Assembly (NCBI RefSeq): GCF_000325705.1 | Contig: NC_019904.1 | Location: 318,001 to 382,000, forward strand | Length of the DNA: 64,000 nt | From: Echinicola vietnamensis DSM 17526 | GTDB lineage: Bacteria; Bacteroidota; Bacteroidia; Cytophagales; Cyclobacteriaceae | Direction of reading: 5' to 3' | Shown: positions 32,589 to 42,208 of the stretch, in pieces | Numbering within the stretch: the first letter of the stretch is position 1 | How the letters are laid out: every line of letters starts with the position of its first letter | Program-made: the position numbers and the translations under genes | The notes under the pieces: model-generated | What the model saw: the letters and a program-made list of their open reading frames with translations, nothing else | Database searches by the model: none | Told to the model about the DNA's origin: nothing

Positions 32589-33638
32589 TTAAAATTTAGG
32601 ACAAGGAAGAATGGTATTTCGGAGCCGGGGCGCTCCGGGATTCCGGTCGGGAAACCGGTAGGACACGCTGATCTCATGGGCACCGCCCGATTGGATCCCC
32701 AGCTGGGACATGGTGTAATCAAAGCTGTAGCCCACATCCAGTCCCGTGGGAAGGCTCAGTCCGAGCAACATGACGATGGCATCCCGGTTACTTTCGCTGT
32801 TGAGCGGCTTGTAGGGAAGTCCGCGGTACCAAACCCCAAAGATCAACGGTTCGGCATAGACATAGGCACCAATGTCAAGTTGCTCAAAAACGCCCTGCTT
32901 TTTATAGTTGATGGTTGGGACAAAATACCGCTGTTTGTACGTATGGGTAAAGTCACGCTTCATGGCGCCATGGCCTAGCCCAATGCGGTAGCCACCGTGA
33001 AAGGACAGCTTTCGGGGCAGTGGACTTTCCCCTTCCAGAAAAGACTGGTTGGGTTCATTGATATGGTGAATGGCTCCTCCCAGCCAGAGGTTCTCAGTAA
33101 AGAGCAACCCGCCAAAGGACAGGGAGAGCAAGCTGACCGGTTCTCCCAATCCGGTGAGGTCCGTATTTCCCGGAAAGATCGGCCCAAAGGGATCCTGGGG
33201 ATTGATCTGATTGGCAAAGACCAGGTTTTCGTAATAGCCCACTTCCCGGCGGATGTAGCTACCTTCAAAACCGGGGCGAAAATAAACGGATTCGCCGAGC
33301 TTCAGCTCATAGGCATACATGGCCGAGATGGTCAGCGAGCGCAAATCCGCCGCTCCCTGTACGTCATTCATGACCATCAAGCCAAATCCGCTGTTATACT
33401 TTTCCAAAAAAGTATCGGCATAAGCAGAGAAGGTATTGTATTGGGCGTCCAGCCCGGGCCACTGGCTACGGTAATTGGCCCCTATGCGCGTCTGTAAGTC
33501 TGAGCCGGCAAATGCAGGATTCAGGTAGAGGGGTGCCGCGTAATATTGACTGTATTGCGGATCCTGTCCAAAACTATTGCCAGTAGAGAACGTTAATGCT
33601 AAGATGCAAAAAACTAGATATATATAAGACCTAAACAA
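32589..33638 (-). CDS. PorP/SprF family type IX secretion outer-membrane protein
   Basis: Beta-barrel protein of the PorP/SprF family, members of which help secrete or anchor large T9SS type B substrates. The 349 residues have a signal peptide (LVFCILALTFSTG, cleavage after FGQ) followed by the family opening DPQYSQYYAAPLYLNPAFAG. The barrel continues with WPGLDAQYNTFSAYAD and LRNTILPCPKF at the end. The start is a TTG at 33638, as no ATG is available. It is divergent from the 1876-residue type B sorting-domain gene at 33720, its probable client (a pairing seen in flavobacteria; inferred here). Confidence 0.93.
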   Translation of the reverse strand: MFRSYIYLVFCILALTFSTGNSFGQDPQYSQYYAAPLYLNPAFAGSDLQTRIGANYRSQWPGLDAQYNTFSAYADTFLEKYNSGFGLMVMNDVQGAADLRSLTISAMYAYELKLGESVYFRPGFEGSYIRREVGYYENLVFANQINPQDPFGPIFPGNTDLTGLGEPVSLLSLSFGGLLFTENLWLGGAIHHINEPNQSFLEGESPLPRKLSFHGGYRIGLGHGAMKRDFTHTYKQRYFVPTINYKKQGVFEQLDIGAYVYAEPLIFGVWYRGLPYKPLNSESNRDAIVMLLGLSLPTGLDVGYSFDYTMSQLGIQSGGAHEISVSYRFPDRNPGAPRLRNTILPCPKF

Positions 33639-33719
33639 AGAAATGTTCGTTTATTTGAATAACGTTAAGCTTATTAAACGGCTCTCTGGCGCATCGTGTT
33701 TTAAAGCTACCCGTAATAT

Positions 33720-36700
33720 ATGAAAAGGACTCCTTTTGACATAAATTTAAGATTCATTTATCTTTTTTTGCCGTTATTCCTGTGCCTGCGCTTTTCAGTA
33801 CATGTCCATGGGCAAGGTTACAATGATAACGAATGGATCTTTGGTTACTGTGGGCCAAACACGGAAAATAATTATATTTCTTTTGGTAAAGGAGACAACC
33901 CAAACGTCAACACCCTGCCGGGAACAGTGGTGGTCGGCCAAGACAACAACGCCATAGCCATTGACCCGCTGACGGGGGAACCCATTTTTTATACGAATGG
34001 AGAATTAGTTTACGACGGTGATAATGGGCCATTAGAAGGAATGTCTCCTGGTATTAACGGGGACATTAATGGAAATCAAACTGTAGCAATTTCATCTCTA
34101 AATTTTGATATTGAAGGTGAAAAAACCTACTATATTTTTTACCTCAGCACTTCTGATCAACTTCAATATGCCGTAGTTGACATGAATGCCCCGGGACAGG
34201 CTACTGGCAATGAACCTCCTCGTGGAGAAATTACGGATAAGGACATCCAGTTTGGCACCGCCGCGGGTGCCATTGCCGTGGTCAAAACGCCCAGTTCGCC
34301 CAGCTACCTGATCAGCTACGAAAACGGGCAATTGCTCTCCAGGGAAATTACCGATACGGAAGGGGTATTCAATGAAACGGGCAATGCGGCCCTCGGCTTT
34401 ACGCCAGAAAAAATTGCTTTTGATGAAAATTCGGGCACCTTGGCCCTGATCCCCGAAAATGCGGTTGACCCCATTGTCCTGATGGACTTTGACACCAGTA
34501 CCGGGAATTTTGCGAATCCTCGACCACTGGATCAATCCACAGGTGATGCATCTGAAAATTATGGTGGAACGGGACTTGCCCCTGATGGCGATTATTTCTA
34601 TTATTCTAAGGATGACCAATTGCTCCGGATCCCTGTGGACACGCTGGATGCCGATCCGCAAGTGGTGCCGATTACCAGTCCCTCTGGAAGCACTATCCGC
34701 CAAATCCACGACATTAAAGTAGGACCTGACGGCCAATTGTACTACATCTACCAAGAGGAAGATGATGATGCCTTTTATGTGGGCACGGTCGAAAACCCGG
34801 ACCATACCGTACTGGAAGAGCTGACGGTGGACGACAATCCCTTTGACGGCACGGATTTCTGCGGCAGCACCTTTCCTAGCTTCGCCCCGAATGCGGACAT
34901 TGACGTTTCCGTGGATTTTACCTACTCCCCACAAATGCCCTGCATGAACAATCCGCTGCAGCTCACGTCCCAGCTCACGCCGCCCAATATTGCCGTGGAA
35001 TCTTATGAATGGGAGCTCAGCCCACCCCCTACCGACCAAGACGGGGAGGAAATCGAACTGGACCTGACAGAGGAACATTTGCTCTTGCCAGCAGATGCGA
35101 CCAGCGAACAAAACATCAACGTCACCTTAACGGTAACACTCGCGGACGGAAGCACCCAAACGGCCTCCCAGTCCATCACCTTTCAGGAAAACAACCTGCA
35201 AGCAAGCTTCACCCCTTCGGACACCACCACGTGTATGACCTGCATCGACCTCAACGAAATGCTGGAGGTCAGCTCAGGTGAAGAAGGCCAAGGCGGCTCC
35301 GGTGGCGGAGGTGGCGGCGGCGGCGGAATTCCCGGAATTCCCGGCGGCGGTAGCGGTGGCGGCCAAAATGGCGGTTCCAGCTACGAATATTTCTGGTCAA
35401 ACAAAAAGGAAGAAGGATGGATCCCGGAAGGGGCCAATGAGGTATGTGATCCTGGCACCTATTGGGTACTGGCACGGGAGCAGGGCTCTTCCTGCTATGT
35501 ATATGCCGAGACCACAGTCAAAATGTGGGACCCCGTGGCCAACGAAAAAGTCGACGACCAAACGAATAACGTGTGGTATTTTGGGAACAATGCCGGGCTC
35601 GATTTTAACCCAGATCCTGACGACCCGGACGCGCCGTCTCCCCGGCCTGTGGAAGTCCCCGACGGCCATCCGGGCTGGAGCATTCCGGAGGGTACGACGA
35701 CCATCTCTGATCAAGCCGGAGACGTGCTTTTCTATACCGATGGACAAACCGTTTGGGACCTCAACGGCAATCCCATGCAGGACGGGGAAAATATCGGTGG
35801 CGACAATACCTCCGCACAGAGTGTCATTGCCGTCAAAGTCCCTCAGGAACAAACCCTTTACTACCTCTTCACCACCCAATCGGAAGGCGGCAACTCCACC
35901 ACCAAATTCTCTTTGGTAGACATCAAAGGGGAAAACCAAAACGGTGTGGGCAGTGTGGTCAGCGGTGACAACTTCCTCTTTAGCCCCGGCACGGAGCAAT
36001 CTGCGGCCATTGCCTCCGGCGACACGACTTGGGTGATGTTTCACGAAGTCGGCAACAACACCTTTCGCGCCTATCCCGCTACTTCCCAAGGCATTGGCCA
36101 GCCGGTAACCAGCGATGTGGGCACCAACCACAGTTTCAGCAACTCGGCAGGCACGATGAAATTCAGCCCCGACGGGGAAAAGGTGGCCGTGACCATCGTG
36201 GACGAAAATGGCTGTAGCTTTGTGGATGTCCTTGACTTTGATGAGGAAACGGGTGAACTGAGTGAATATGCCACCATTGACCTGGGCTGCGAGGATGAGG
36301 TCTACGGGCTGGAATTTGGCGGAGACAGCAATAAGATCTTTGTTTCCTACCAAAATGGAAAAGGACTGGAAGAATACCAGATCCAAGCTCCGGAGGACGA
36401 CGACGATGATGATGGTGGCGGCAACAATTGCCCTACCTGCTTCGAAAATGCCGCCGACCAAGCCGCACTGGAGCAATGCATCCAAGACAACGTCAATGTA
36501 CTCGCCAACAGCGCAGGCACCAACTTCGGTGCCGTCCAAATGGGACCCAACGGCCAAATTTACGTAGCCATCCCCGGCGCCACCAATATCGGCACGATCA
36601 ATCCTGGGGCAGACTGCAACAACTCCAACTACAGCCAACAGCAAGCCGTGTCGACCACTGGCGGCACCAGTAACCTGGGCCTCCCTGCCTATGCCCAAAA

Positions 36701-39350
36701 CAGCGGCAGCAATATCCCCGACCCGGAAATCGCAGGCCCTGAAAGCCTTTGTTTGCAAGATGGCATTGCATTGGGAGAATTTGAAGGAGGCGGGGAGCCG
36801 GACATTGACACGTATACTTGGACCATCCTGGACAGCGAAGACCAAACGGTATTCACCACTTCCGGTCCTGGCGATGAGTTTCAAATCCTGGAATATGAGT
36901 TTGACTCTGCCGGTGTGTATCAGGTCACCTTGGATGTCGAGCGCTGTGGCAATCCGGATTATTACAATGGGGAGCTTACCGTCGAAGTGATCGGCCCGCC
37001 ACCTTTGACCCTCACCGATGACATTACCCTTTGTAGTGGCAGCCCCATTACCTTGACGGCCATTGACGATTACGATCCTGCCGAAGGGCTTTACCTGTTC
37101 GAGTGGACCAATGCGGCTGGCGAAATCCTGGGCAATACCAATTCGATCGAAGTGACCGAAGAAAGCATCTATACGGTCAGCGTCGTACTGGCAAACAGCG
37201 AGGAAGAGGACCCCGCATTTCAAGCCTGTTCGGCATCTTCATCGGTCTTTGTGGGACCGGCGTTTGATTTTGAACTGAATCAAGATGCCGAATCATCCTG
37301 TTACGAAGAAAATTACATCAATTTTGCCCCGGACACGCCCGTTTCCGGCGAGTGGTCCTATCAGCTGCAGGGCTCCACGGAAGATCCCACTGTTTTGGGC
37401 GAAGGCTATGAATGGGAAGTAGCCGTGGAAGAATTGCCGGCTCCCGGCACCTATGACATTATCTTCCGGGCTGTCGACCCGATCCTAGAGGGCTGTATCG
37501 TAGAAAAAAGGGCCACGCTGGTAGTGGATCCGTTGCCGGAATTCACCATCAATGTGATCACTCCCACCAGCGAATGTGACAATCCCAGTGGGAGCTTTGA
37601 ATTCACCATGCTTGCGGATGCAGAGACCGTAACGATCGAAGAAATAGACCAGGAATTTTCAAATGTGGCCGAGGGTGAAACCATCGGTCCCTTCGAAGAC
37701 CTGCCCCCGGGAGTCTACACCATCACCGCCGAAAATGAAGGCTGTACCTACACCGAAACCGTCAGCATCGAAAATACCAGCCCGCCGGATGGGCTGGATG
37801 ACTACAGCATTGTGACATCCGCAGAACGCTGTACCAATGACGGCATACTGGACGGCAATATTCTGATCACCTTCCCGGCGGATGGGACGATCACTGAAGC
37901 CAATTACACCATCACCCGAGAGGAAGACGGACAACAGTTTACCGGTTCTACGGCTGATATGCCCTTGGCCGTTCCACACGGCACCTATGCCATTGAGATT
38001 TCCACGCCGGACGGCTGTGCGGTAGCAGCTCCCCAGACGTACGAAATACAGGAAAAAGCCCTGGTCAGCTTCAGCGTTCCATCTGCGCCGTTGGCATGTG
38101 AGATTTTCTTCTTTGAGCCGGAAAACGCAGATGTGATCGACTACACCATCACGGCGCCTGACGGTGCAGAAATCACGCCGCAGCCCAACGGCCTGTACCC
38201 GCTGGACCAAGAAGGCCTTTACTTGGTTCGGGGAGAAGATCCGAACGGGGTGGACTGCCCTCGGACCCGGGAAATGGACCTGACCTTGACGGGCCAAGTG
38301 GACTATGAGCTGGAAGGTCCTTTTTATGATTGTGAAACGGGACTGCGGTATGAGGCGGTGATTGCACCGGGATTTGATGAAGCTGATTATGTTTACCTTT
38401 GGAGGACTTTTCCGCAAGGGGAAATCATCGGTCGGGAAAGGATCTTTACGCCTACGCGCGAAGGCGCCTACACCTTGGATGTACAGCCCAAGACGGGCAC
38501 AGGCTGCCCCGCACCGTGGATAGAATTTGATGTCCCGGTCATCGTCCGCAATGTCCCCGTGGAGCTGACCTTGGAGGCGGGCATTTGTTCTGACAATCCG
38601 GAGGGAACTATCCGAGCTGATTTTGAAGCACCAGCATCCGCCAATATAGCAGTGGCCTGGTTCAGGACAGACCAAAACGGCATTAACATCAGGATGCCCG
38701 AATTTGACGGTTCTTCCACCATAACGGTCACCCAAGCAGGGCAATACCAAGTGCAGCTGATCAATTCCACCAATGGCCAGGAATGCACCGTGGGCTCCGA
38801 CGAAATCACCGTGCTCAACTCCGATGCCGAACCGCCGCAACTGGCCGAAAGCTACACCATCTGTGCCGCGGAAGGCGTCACGGAAACCTTGGAACCTGAA
38901 GGCAACTGGACGGCCTACGAATGGTGGCGAGAAGACCAACTGATGAGCACCGATCCTACCTTCACTCCGACAGAGGAGGGCGACTACACCTTGATCGTTA
39001 CCGATGCGGCAGCGTGCTCCTTTGCCGTTACCTTTGAGGTAATAGAGGATTGTGGGCTGAAGGTCACCACGCCGGACGCCATCATCCCCGGTGATCCAGA
39101 GCGGAATTTCGTGGTGTATGTCAATGACTTCGTCGATGAGATTTCTGTGTTGATCTACAATCGCTGGGGCGAGCTGATCTTTCACTGCATCCAAGAAAAC
39201 ATCCCGGAAAATGCTCCCTTCTGTCCTTGGGACGGAAAAGTCAATGACAAAAAAGTCCCTGTCGGAACCTATCCGGTGGTAATTAAGTTAAAAAGCAATG
39301 CTCAAGGAGTGGAGCAAACCATTAAAAAAGCTATTGTTGTAATAGAATAA
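33720..39350 (+). CDS. Giant secreted protein with T9SS type B (CHU_C) sorting domain
   Basis: Very large (1876 residues) exported surface or secreted protein. A signal peptide covers about 1-32. Two related beta-propeller-like modules follow, near 35-400 and 615-1010: each opens NEWIFG/NVWYFG and repeats PIFYTNGELVYD or VLFYTDGQTVWD. They are separated by Ig/PKD-like sequence and a glycine-rich linker at about 523-552. An acidic run (EDDDDDDGGG) is near 890. The second half is a chain of PKD/Ig-like repeats with cysteine pairs. The last 85 residues are the gliding-motility C-terminal domain (YNRWGELIFHC, GKVNDKKVPVGTYPVVIKL), the type B sorting signal. Client of the divergent PorP/SprF gene; ligand unknown. 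Confidence 0.93.
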   Translation: MKRTPFDINLRFIYLFLPLFLCLRFSVHVHGQGYNDNEWIFGYCGPNTENNYISFGKGDNPNVNTLPGTVVVGQDNNAIAIDPLTGEPIFYTNGELVYDGDNGPLEGMSPGINGDINGNQTVAISSLNFDIEGEKTYYIFYLSTSDQLQYAVVDMNAPGQATGNEPPRGEITDKDIQFGTAAGAIAVVKTPSSPSYLISYENGQLLSREITDTEGVFNETGNAALGFTPEKIAFDENSGTLALIPENAVDPIVLMDFDTSTGNFANPRPLDQSTGDASENYGGTGLAPDGDYFYYSKDDQLLRIPVDTLDADPQVVPITSPSGSTIRQIHDIKVGPDGQLYYIYQEEDDDAFYVGTVENPDHTVLEELTVDDNPFDGTDFCGSTFPSFAPNADIDVSVDFTYSPQMPCMNNPLQLTSQLTPPNIAVESYEWELSPPPTDQDGEEIELDLTEEHLLLPADATSEQNINVTLTVTLADGSTQTASQSITFQENNLQASFTPSDTTTCMTCIDLNEMLEVSSGEEGQGGSGGGGGGGGGIPGIPGGGSGGGQNGGSSYEYFWSNKKEEGWIPEGANEVCDPGTYWVLAREQGSSCYVYAETTVKMWDPVANEKVDDQTNNVWYFGNNAGLDFNPDPDDPDAPSPRPVEVPDGHPGWSIPEGTTTISDQAGDVLFYTDGQTVWDLNGNPMQDGENIGGDNTSAQSVIAVKVPQEQTLYYLFTTQSEGGNSTTKFSLVDIKGENQNGVGSVVSGDNFLFSPGTEQSAAIASGDTTWVMFHEVGNNTFRAYPATSQGIGQPVTSDVGTNHSFSNSAGTMKFSPDGEKVAVTIVDENGCSFVDVLDFDEETGELSEYATIDLGCEDEVYGLEFGGDSNKIFVSYQNGKGLEEYQIQAPEDDDDDDGGGNNCPTCFENAADQAALEQCIQDNVNVLANSAGTNFGAVQMGPNGQIYVAIPGATNIGTINPGADCNNSNYSQQQAVSTTGGTSNLGLPAYAQNSGSNIPDPEIAGPESLCLQDGIALGEFEGGGEPDIDTYTWTILDSEDQTVFTTSGPGDEFQILEYEFDSAGVYQVTLDVERCGNPDYYNGELTVEVIGPPPLTLTDDITLCSGSPITLTAIDDYDPAEGLYLFEWTNAAGEILGNTNSIEVTEESIYTVSVVLANSEEEDPAFQACSASSSVFVGPAFDFELNQDAESSCYEENYINFAPDTPVSGEWSYQLQGSTEDPTVLGEGYEWEVAVEELPAPGTYDIIFRAVDPILEGCIVEKRATLVVDPLPEFTINVITPTSECDNPSGSFEFTMLADAETVTIEEIDQEFSNVAEGETIGPFEDLPPGVYTITAENEGCTYTETVSIENTSPPDGLDDYSIVTSAERCTNDGILDGNILITFPADGTITEANYTITREEDGQQFTGSTADMPLAVPHGTYAIEISTPDGCAVAAPQTYEIQEKALVSFSVPSAPLACEIFFFEPENADVIDYTITAPDGAEITPQPNGLYPLDQEGLYLVRGEDPNGVDCPRTREMDLTLTGQVDYELEGPFYDCETGLRYEAVIAPGFDEADYVYLWRTFPQGEIIGRERIFTPTREGAYTLDVQPKTGTGCPAPWIEFDVPVIVRNVPVELTLEAGICSDNPEGTIRADFEAPASANIAVAWFRTDQNGINIRMPEFDGSSTITVTQAGQYQVQLINSTNGQECTVGSDEITVLNSDAEPPQLAESYTICAAEGVTETLEPEGNWTAYEWWREDQLMSTDPTFTPTEEGDYTLIVTDAAACSFAVTFEVIEDCGLKVTTPDAIIPGDPERNFVVYVNDFVDEISVLIYNRWGELIFHCIQENIPENAPFCPWDGKVNDKKVPVGTYPVVIKLKSNAQGVEQTIKKAIVVIE

Positions 39351-39352
39351 AT

Positions 39353-40105
39353 ATGATCGCATTGATTTCTCCAGCAAAGACGCTGGACATGAGTACTACA
39401 GACATTTCGCTGGCCACGCAGCCGGATTTTAAAACCGACATCAAGGCCTTGGTCAGCATCATGAAGAAAAAGTCCGCCGGTGACATCAAGCAACTGATGA
39501 AAGTCAGTGATAATATCGCCGAGCTAAACGAAGAAAGATACCATCATTTCAGCAAGGACTTTACCACTGAAAATGCCAAGCAGGCCCTTTTGGCCTTCAA
39601 GGGGGATGTGTACCGCAGCATGGAAGTGGACGATTATTCGGAAGAGGACCTGGCCTTTGCCCAAGACCATCTGCGCATCCTTTCCGGACTTTATGGGCTC
39701 CTCAAGCCCATGGACCTGATTCAGCCTTACCGCCTGGAAATGGGCATTGGGCTGGAGAATAAAAAGGGCAAAAACCTCTACGAATACTGGGGAACCAAAA
39801 TCTCCAAGGCCATCAACAAGGCCGCAGACGGTCAGCCAGTGATCAATTTGGCCTCCCAGGAATACGCCAAAGCCGTGGACAAAAAAGCCCTCAAATCCCC
39901 CTTGATCCATGTCAACTTCAAGGAGTACCGGGAAGGCAAATACAAGGTCATCGGCATTTTTGCGAAGCAGGCCAGGGGCATGATGGCGGATTATATCATC
40001 AAAAACAAAATCACCGATCCGGCTCAGTTGAAGCTATTTAACCGGGAAGGCTATGAATTTTCTGAACCCCAGAGCAAGGAAAATGAATGGATCTTCGTTA
40101 GGTAA
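39353..40105 (+). CDS. yaaA: YaaA-family peroxide stress protein
   Basis: Cytoplasmic DUF328/UPF0246 protein; E. coli YaaA limits free iron and DNA damage during peroxide stress and binds DNA. The 250 residues begin MIALISPAKTLDM, the family signature, and include SGLYGLLKPMDLIQPYRLEM, NLASQEYAK and GIFAKQARGMMADYII. Length is standard. The ATG lies only 2 bp after the preceding stop, so it may be read from the long upstream message, although the two functions look unrelated. Confidence 0.93.
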   Translation: MIALISPAKTLDMSTTDISLATQPDFKTDIKALVSIMKKKSAGDIKQLMKVSDNIAELNEERYHHFSKDFTTENAKQALLAFKGDVYRSMEVDDYSEEDLAFAQDHLRILSGLYGLLKPMDLIQPYRLEMGIGLENKKGKNLYEYWGTKISKAINKAADGQPVINLASQEYAKAVDKKALKSPLIHVNFKEYREGKYKVIGIFAKQARGMMADYIIKNKITDPAQLKLFNREGYEFSEPQSKENEWIFVR

Positions 40106-40107
40106 CA

Positions 40108-40150
40108 GGTTTGAAAGTTGGAAGGTTGGAAAGTTGGAAGGTTGGAAGGT
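40108..40150 (+). repeat. Short tandem repeat (GGAAGGTT/GGAAAGTT units)
   Basis: About five imperfect copies of an 8-bp unit, GAAAGTTG and GAAGGTTG, directly after yaaA. Probably slippage-derived. Confidence 0.7.
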
Positions 40151-40261
40151 TGTAAAATTGGCTGTTGGTAAAACCGAAGGGTAAATTTCATTTAAACCGG
40201 GTTTAACCTTTACCGGTCAATTATGTTTTCCTCATACTTTCACCAGTAGCACAATTCCTAT

Positions 40262-40624
40262 ATGAAGAAACAAGTATTGCTTTGGAGCATTCTGTTGTTC
40301 CTGTTTAGCTCATGTGCGGCTACAAGGTCCGCATCCAGTCGCGTGGAAAAGGGCCAGGCCAGTTATTATGCCGACAAGTTCAATGGCCGCAAAACGGCAA
40401 GTGGAGAACGCTACCGCTCAGGAAAAATGACCGCAGCCCACCGATCATTGCCCTTCGGGACGGTGGTAAAAGTCAAAAACCTGCGCAATGGCAAAACCGT
40501 CAAGGTCCGCATCAACGACCGGGGGCCGTTTGTCCGAGGACGCATCATCGACGTTTCCAAAAAGGCCGCCCGACAACTGGACATGATCCGTGCCGGTGTG
40601 GTACCGGTGGAGGTAAGATATTAA
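40262..40624 (+). CDS. RlpA-like septal ring lytic transglycosylase family lipoprotein
   Basis: Small lipoprotein of 120 residues: signal with lipobox LFLFSSC (Cys 18), then a double-psi beta-barrel domain. Conserved features are [35 protein letters not shown] and [16 protein letters not shown], the last being the catalytic-region signature of RlpA, which cleaves naked glycan strands in Pseudomonas. There is no C-terminal SPOR domain, unlike full-length RlpA, so septal targeting by SPOR is not expected. It stands alone, followed by a strong bidirectional terminator. Confidence 0.92.
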   Translation: MKKQVLLWSILLFLFSSCAATRSASSRVEKGQASYYADKFNGRKTASGERYRSGKMTAAHRSLPFGTVVKVKNLRNGKTVKVRINDRGPFVRGRIIDVSKKAARQLDMIRAGVVPVEVRY

Positions 40625-40712
40625 CGGAAAGGATGATAAAGCCATCGAAATAGGCTACTCCGATCTTTTCTGTTTGATCAGGGATAAGGCCTGAAGCCCA
40701 TCCGGATCAAAA

Positions 40713-40742
40713 AAAAAGCTACCTCATACGAAGTAGCTTTTT
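40713..40742. terminator. Bidirectional rho-independent terminator between rlpA-like gene and pgk
   Basis: AAAAAGCTAC, a 10-nt loop, then GTAGCTTTTT: perfect stem flanked by A and T tracts on both sides, placed between convergent genes. Confidence 0.85.
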
Positions 40743-40765
40743 GGATTCATATCAAAATAAAGTGA

Positions 40766-41965
40766 TCAAGGCTCTAGCGCCTTCACACCTGGCAATTCTT
40801 TTCCTTCCATGTATTCAAGTAGCGCACCGCCACCAGTGGATACAAAGGATACTTCTTCGCCAAAGCCAAACTTGTTTACCGCGGCGGCAGAATCCCCTCC
40901 ACCGATCAAGCTGAAGGCACCTTCTTTCGTCGCTGCCACCACTGCTTCGGCTACTGCTTTGGTACCTTTGTCAAAGCTTTCCATCTCAAAAACGCCCATT
41001 GGACCGTTCCAAAGGATGGTTTTGGAGTTTTTGATCACATCTGCAAAAATCTTCCTTGTTTCCTCTCCGATGTCCAATCCCATCCAGCCGTCAGGAATTT
41101 CGCCACTTTTGGCTTTTCCTTGCTCGGCATCATTGGCAAATTCCTTGGAAGTGATATTGTCCACGGGCAGGTAAAGGTTTACGCCATTGGCTTTGGCCTT
41201 TGCTTCCAGCTCCTTGGTGAGGTCCATCTTGTCGGCTTCCAATAAGGAATCCCCGATGCTTCCGCCTTTGGCCTTGGCAAAGGTATAGGACATGCCTCCG
41301 CCAATGATCAGGTTATCCACCTTGTCAAGAAGTTTTTCGATGATCAAGATCTTATCAGAAATTTTGGCTCCGCCCATAATCGCCGTCAATGGCCTTACAG
41401 GATTACCAAGAACTTTATCAGCATTTTCAAGTTCGGAAAGCATCAAGTAGCCACACACTTTATCGTTAAAGTTTTCAGCCACAATGGCGGTAGAAGCATG
41501 GGCACGGTGCGCGGTACCAAAGGCATCGTTCACGTAAATATCACCCATTGCCGCAAGTTTTTTGGCAAACCCAGCATCACCTTTTGTTTCTTCATCATAA
41601 AAACGAAGGTTTTCCAAAAGCAAGACTTCTCCTCCTTTCAGAGCTGCTGCTACTTGCACGGCTTCTTCACCAATGCAGTCCGGAGCAAACTTCACCGGAC
41701 GATCCAGTGCTTTCTCCAAATCCAGCAGGATATGCTTTAATGAAAATTTTTCATCGGGACCTCCTTTTGGCCGGCCCAAGTGAGACATCAAAATGACCGC
41801 TCCCCCATCATTCAAGATCTTGTTAATGGTCGGCAAAGCGGCTTGGATTCGCGTGTCATCAGTAACTTCAAAATTAGCGTTCAAGGGCACGTTAAAGTCT
41901 ACCCGTACCAACGCTCTTTTACCTTCAAAACTAAGGTTGTCAACAGATTTTATCCTACTGTTCAT
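40766..41965 (-). CDS. pgk: Phosphoglycerate kinase
   Basis: Glycolytic enzyme transferring phosphate from 1,3-bisphosphoglycerate to ADP. The 399 residues contain [12 protein letters not shown] near 15-26, [18 protein letters not shown], the hinge and nucleotide motifs [24 protein letters not shown] and [15 protein letters not shown]. Length and motif order are standard. Single gene in its own transcription unit, ending at the bidirectional terminator. Confidence 0.97.
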   Translation of the reverse strand: MNSRIKSVDNLSFEGKRALVRVDFNVPLNANFEVTDDTRIQAALPTINKILNDGGAVILMSHLGRPKGGPDEKFSLKHILLDLEKALDRPVKFAPDCIGEEAVQVAAALKGGEVLLLENLRFYDEETKGDAGFAKKLAAMGDIYVNDAFGTAHRAHASTAIVAENFNDKVCGYLMLSELENADKVLGNPVRPLTAIMGGAKISDKILIIEKLLDKVDNLIIGGGMSYTFAKAKGGSIGDSLLEADKMDLTKELEAKAKANGVNLYLPVDNITSKEFANDAEQGKAKSGEIPDGWMGLDIGEETRKIFADVIKNSKTILWNGPMGVFEMESFDKGTKAVAEAVVAATKEGAFSLIGGGDSAAAVNKFGFGEEVSFVSTGGGALLEYMEGKELPGVKALEP

Positions 41966-42018
41966 GGTTAAATAGGTTTTATATGATTTATTTCTTTAAA
42001 TTCTTTAAAAGAAAGATG

Positions 42019-42148
42019 CTGTCTCATAAATAAATAATCCGTCATCACGAACGAAGTGAAGTGATCTCGATGTGCTTTCATTGCACGTATGACGAGATTG
42101 CTTCTTCCGATATCCATAGGATCGCAATGACGAGAACTTTTGAGACAG
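42019..42148. mobile_element. Putative 130-bp MITE-like element
   Basis: Terminal inverted repeats CTGTCTCATAA (42019-42029) and TTTTGAGACAG (42138-42148) match over 11 bp with one mismatch. They enclose about 110 bp of non-coding DNA that is itself partly palindromic (CGTCAT...ATGACG). Size and structure fit a miniature inverted-repeat element lying between pgk and the sua5-like gene. No transposase is present in the window. Confidence 0.6.
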
Positions 42149-42208
42149 TCTCTCAAGGGCCTAAAAGCCAATTTCTCTATACCTTTCATTTTGGTCACAG
42201 CCTCTTGA

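Noticed and set aside
34098..39194. Long minus-strand frames (337, 608 and 511 codons) opposite the giant T9SS gene
   Set aside because: They are antisense shadows of one uninterrupted plus-strand gene with signal peptide and sorting domain. Their translations show no domain, and their cysteine/arginine-rich composition is typical of complement reading.
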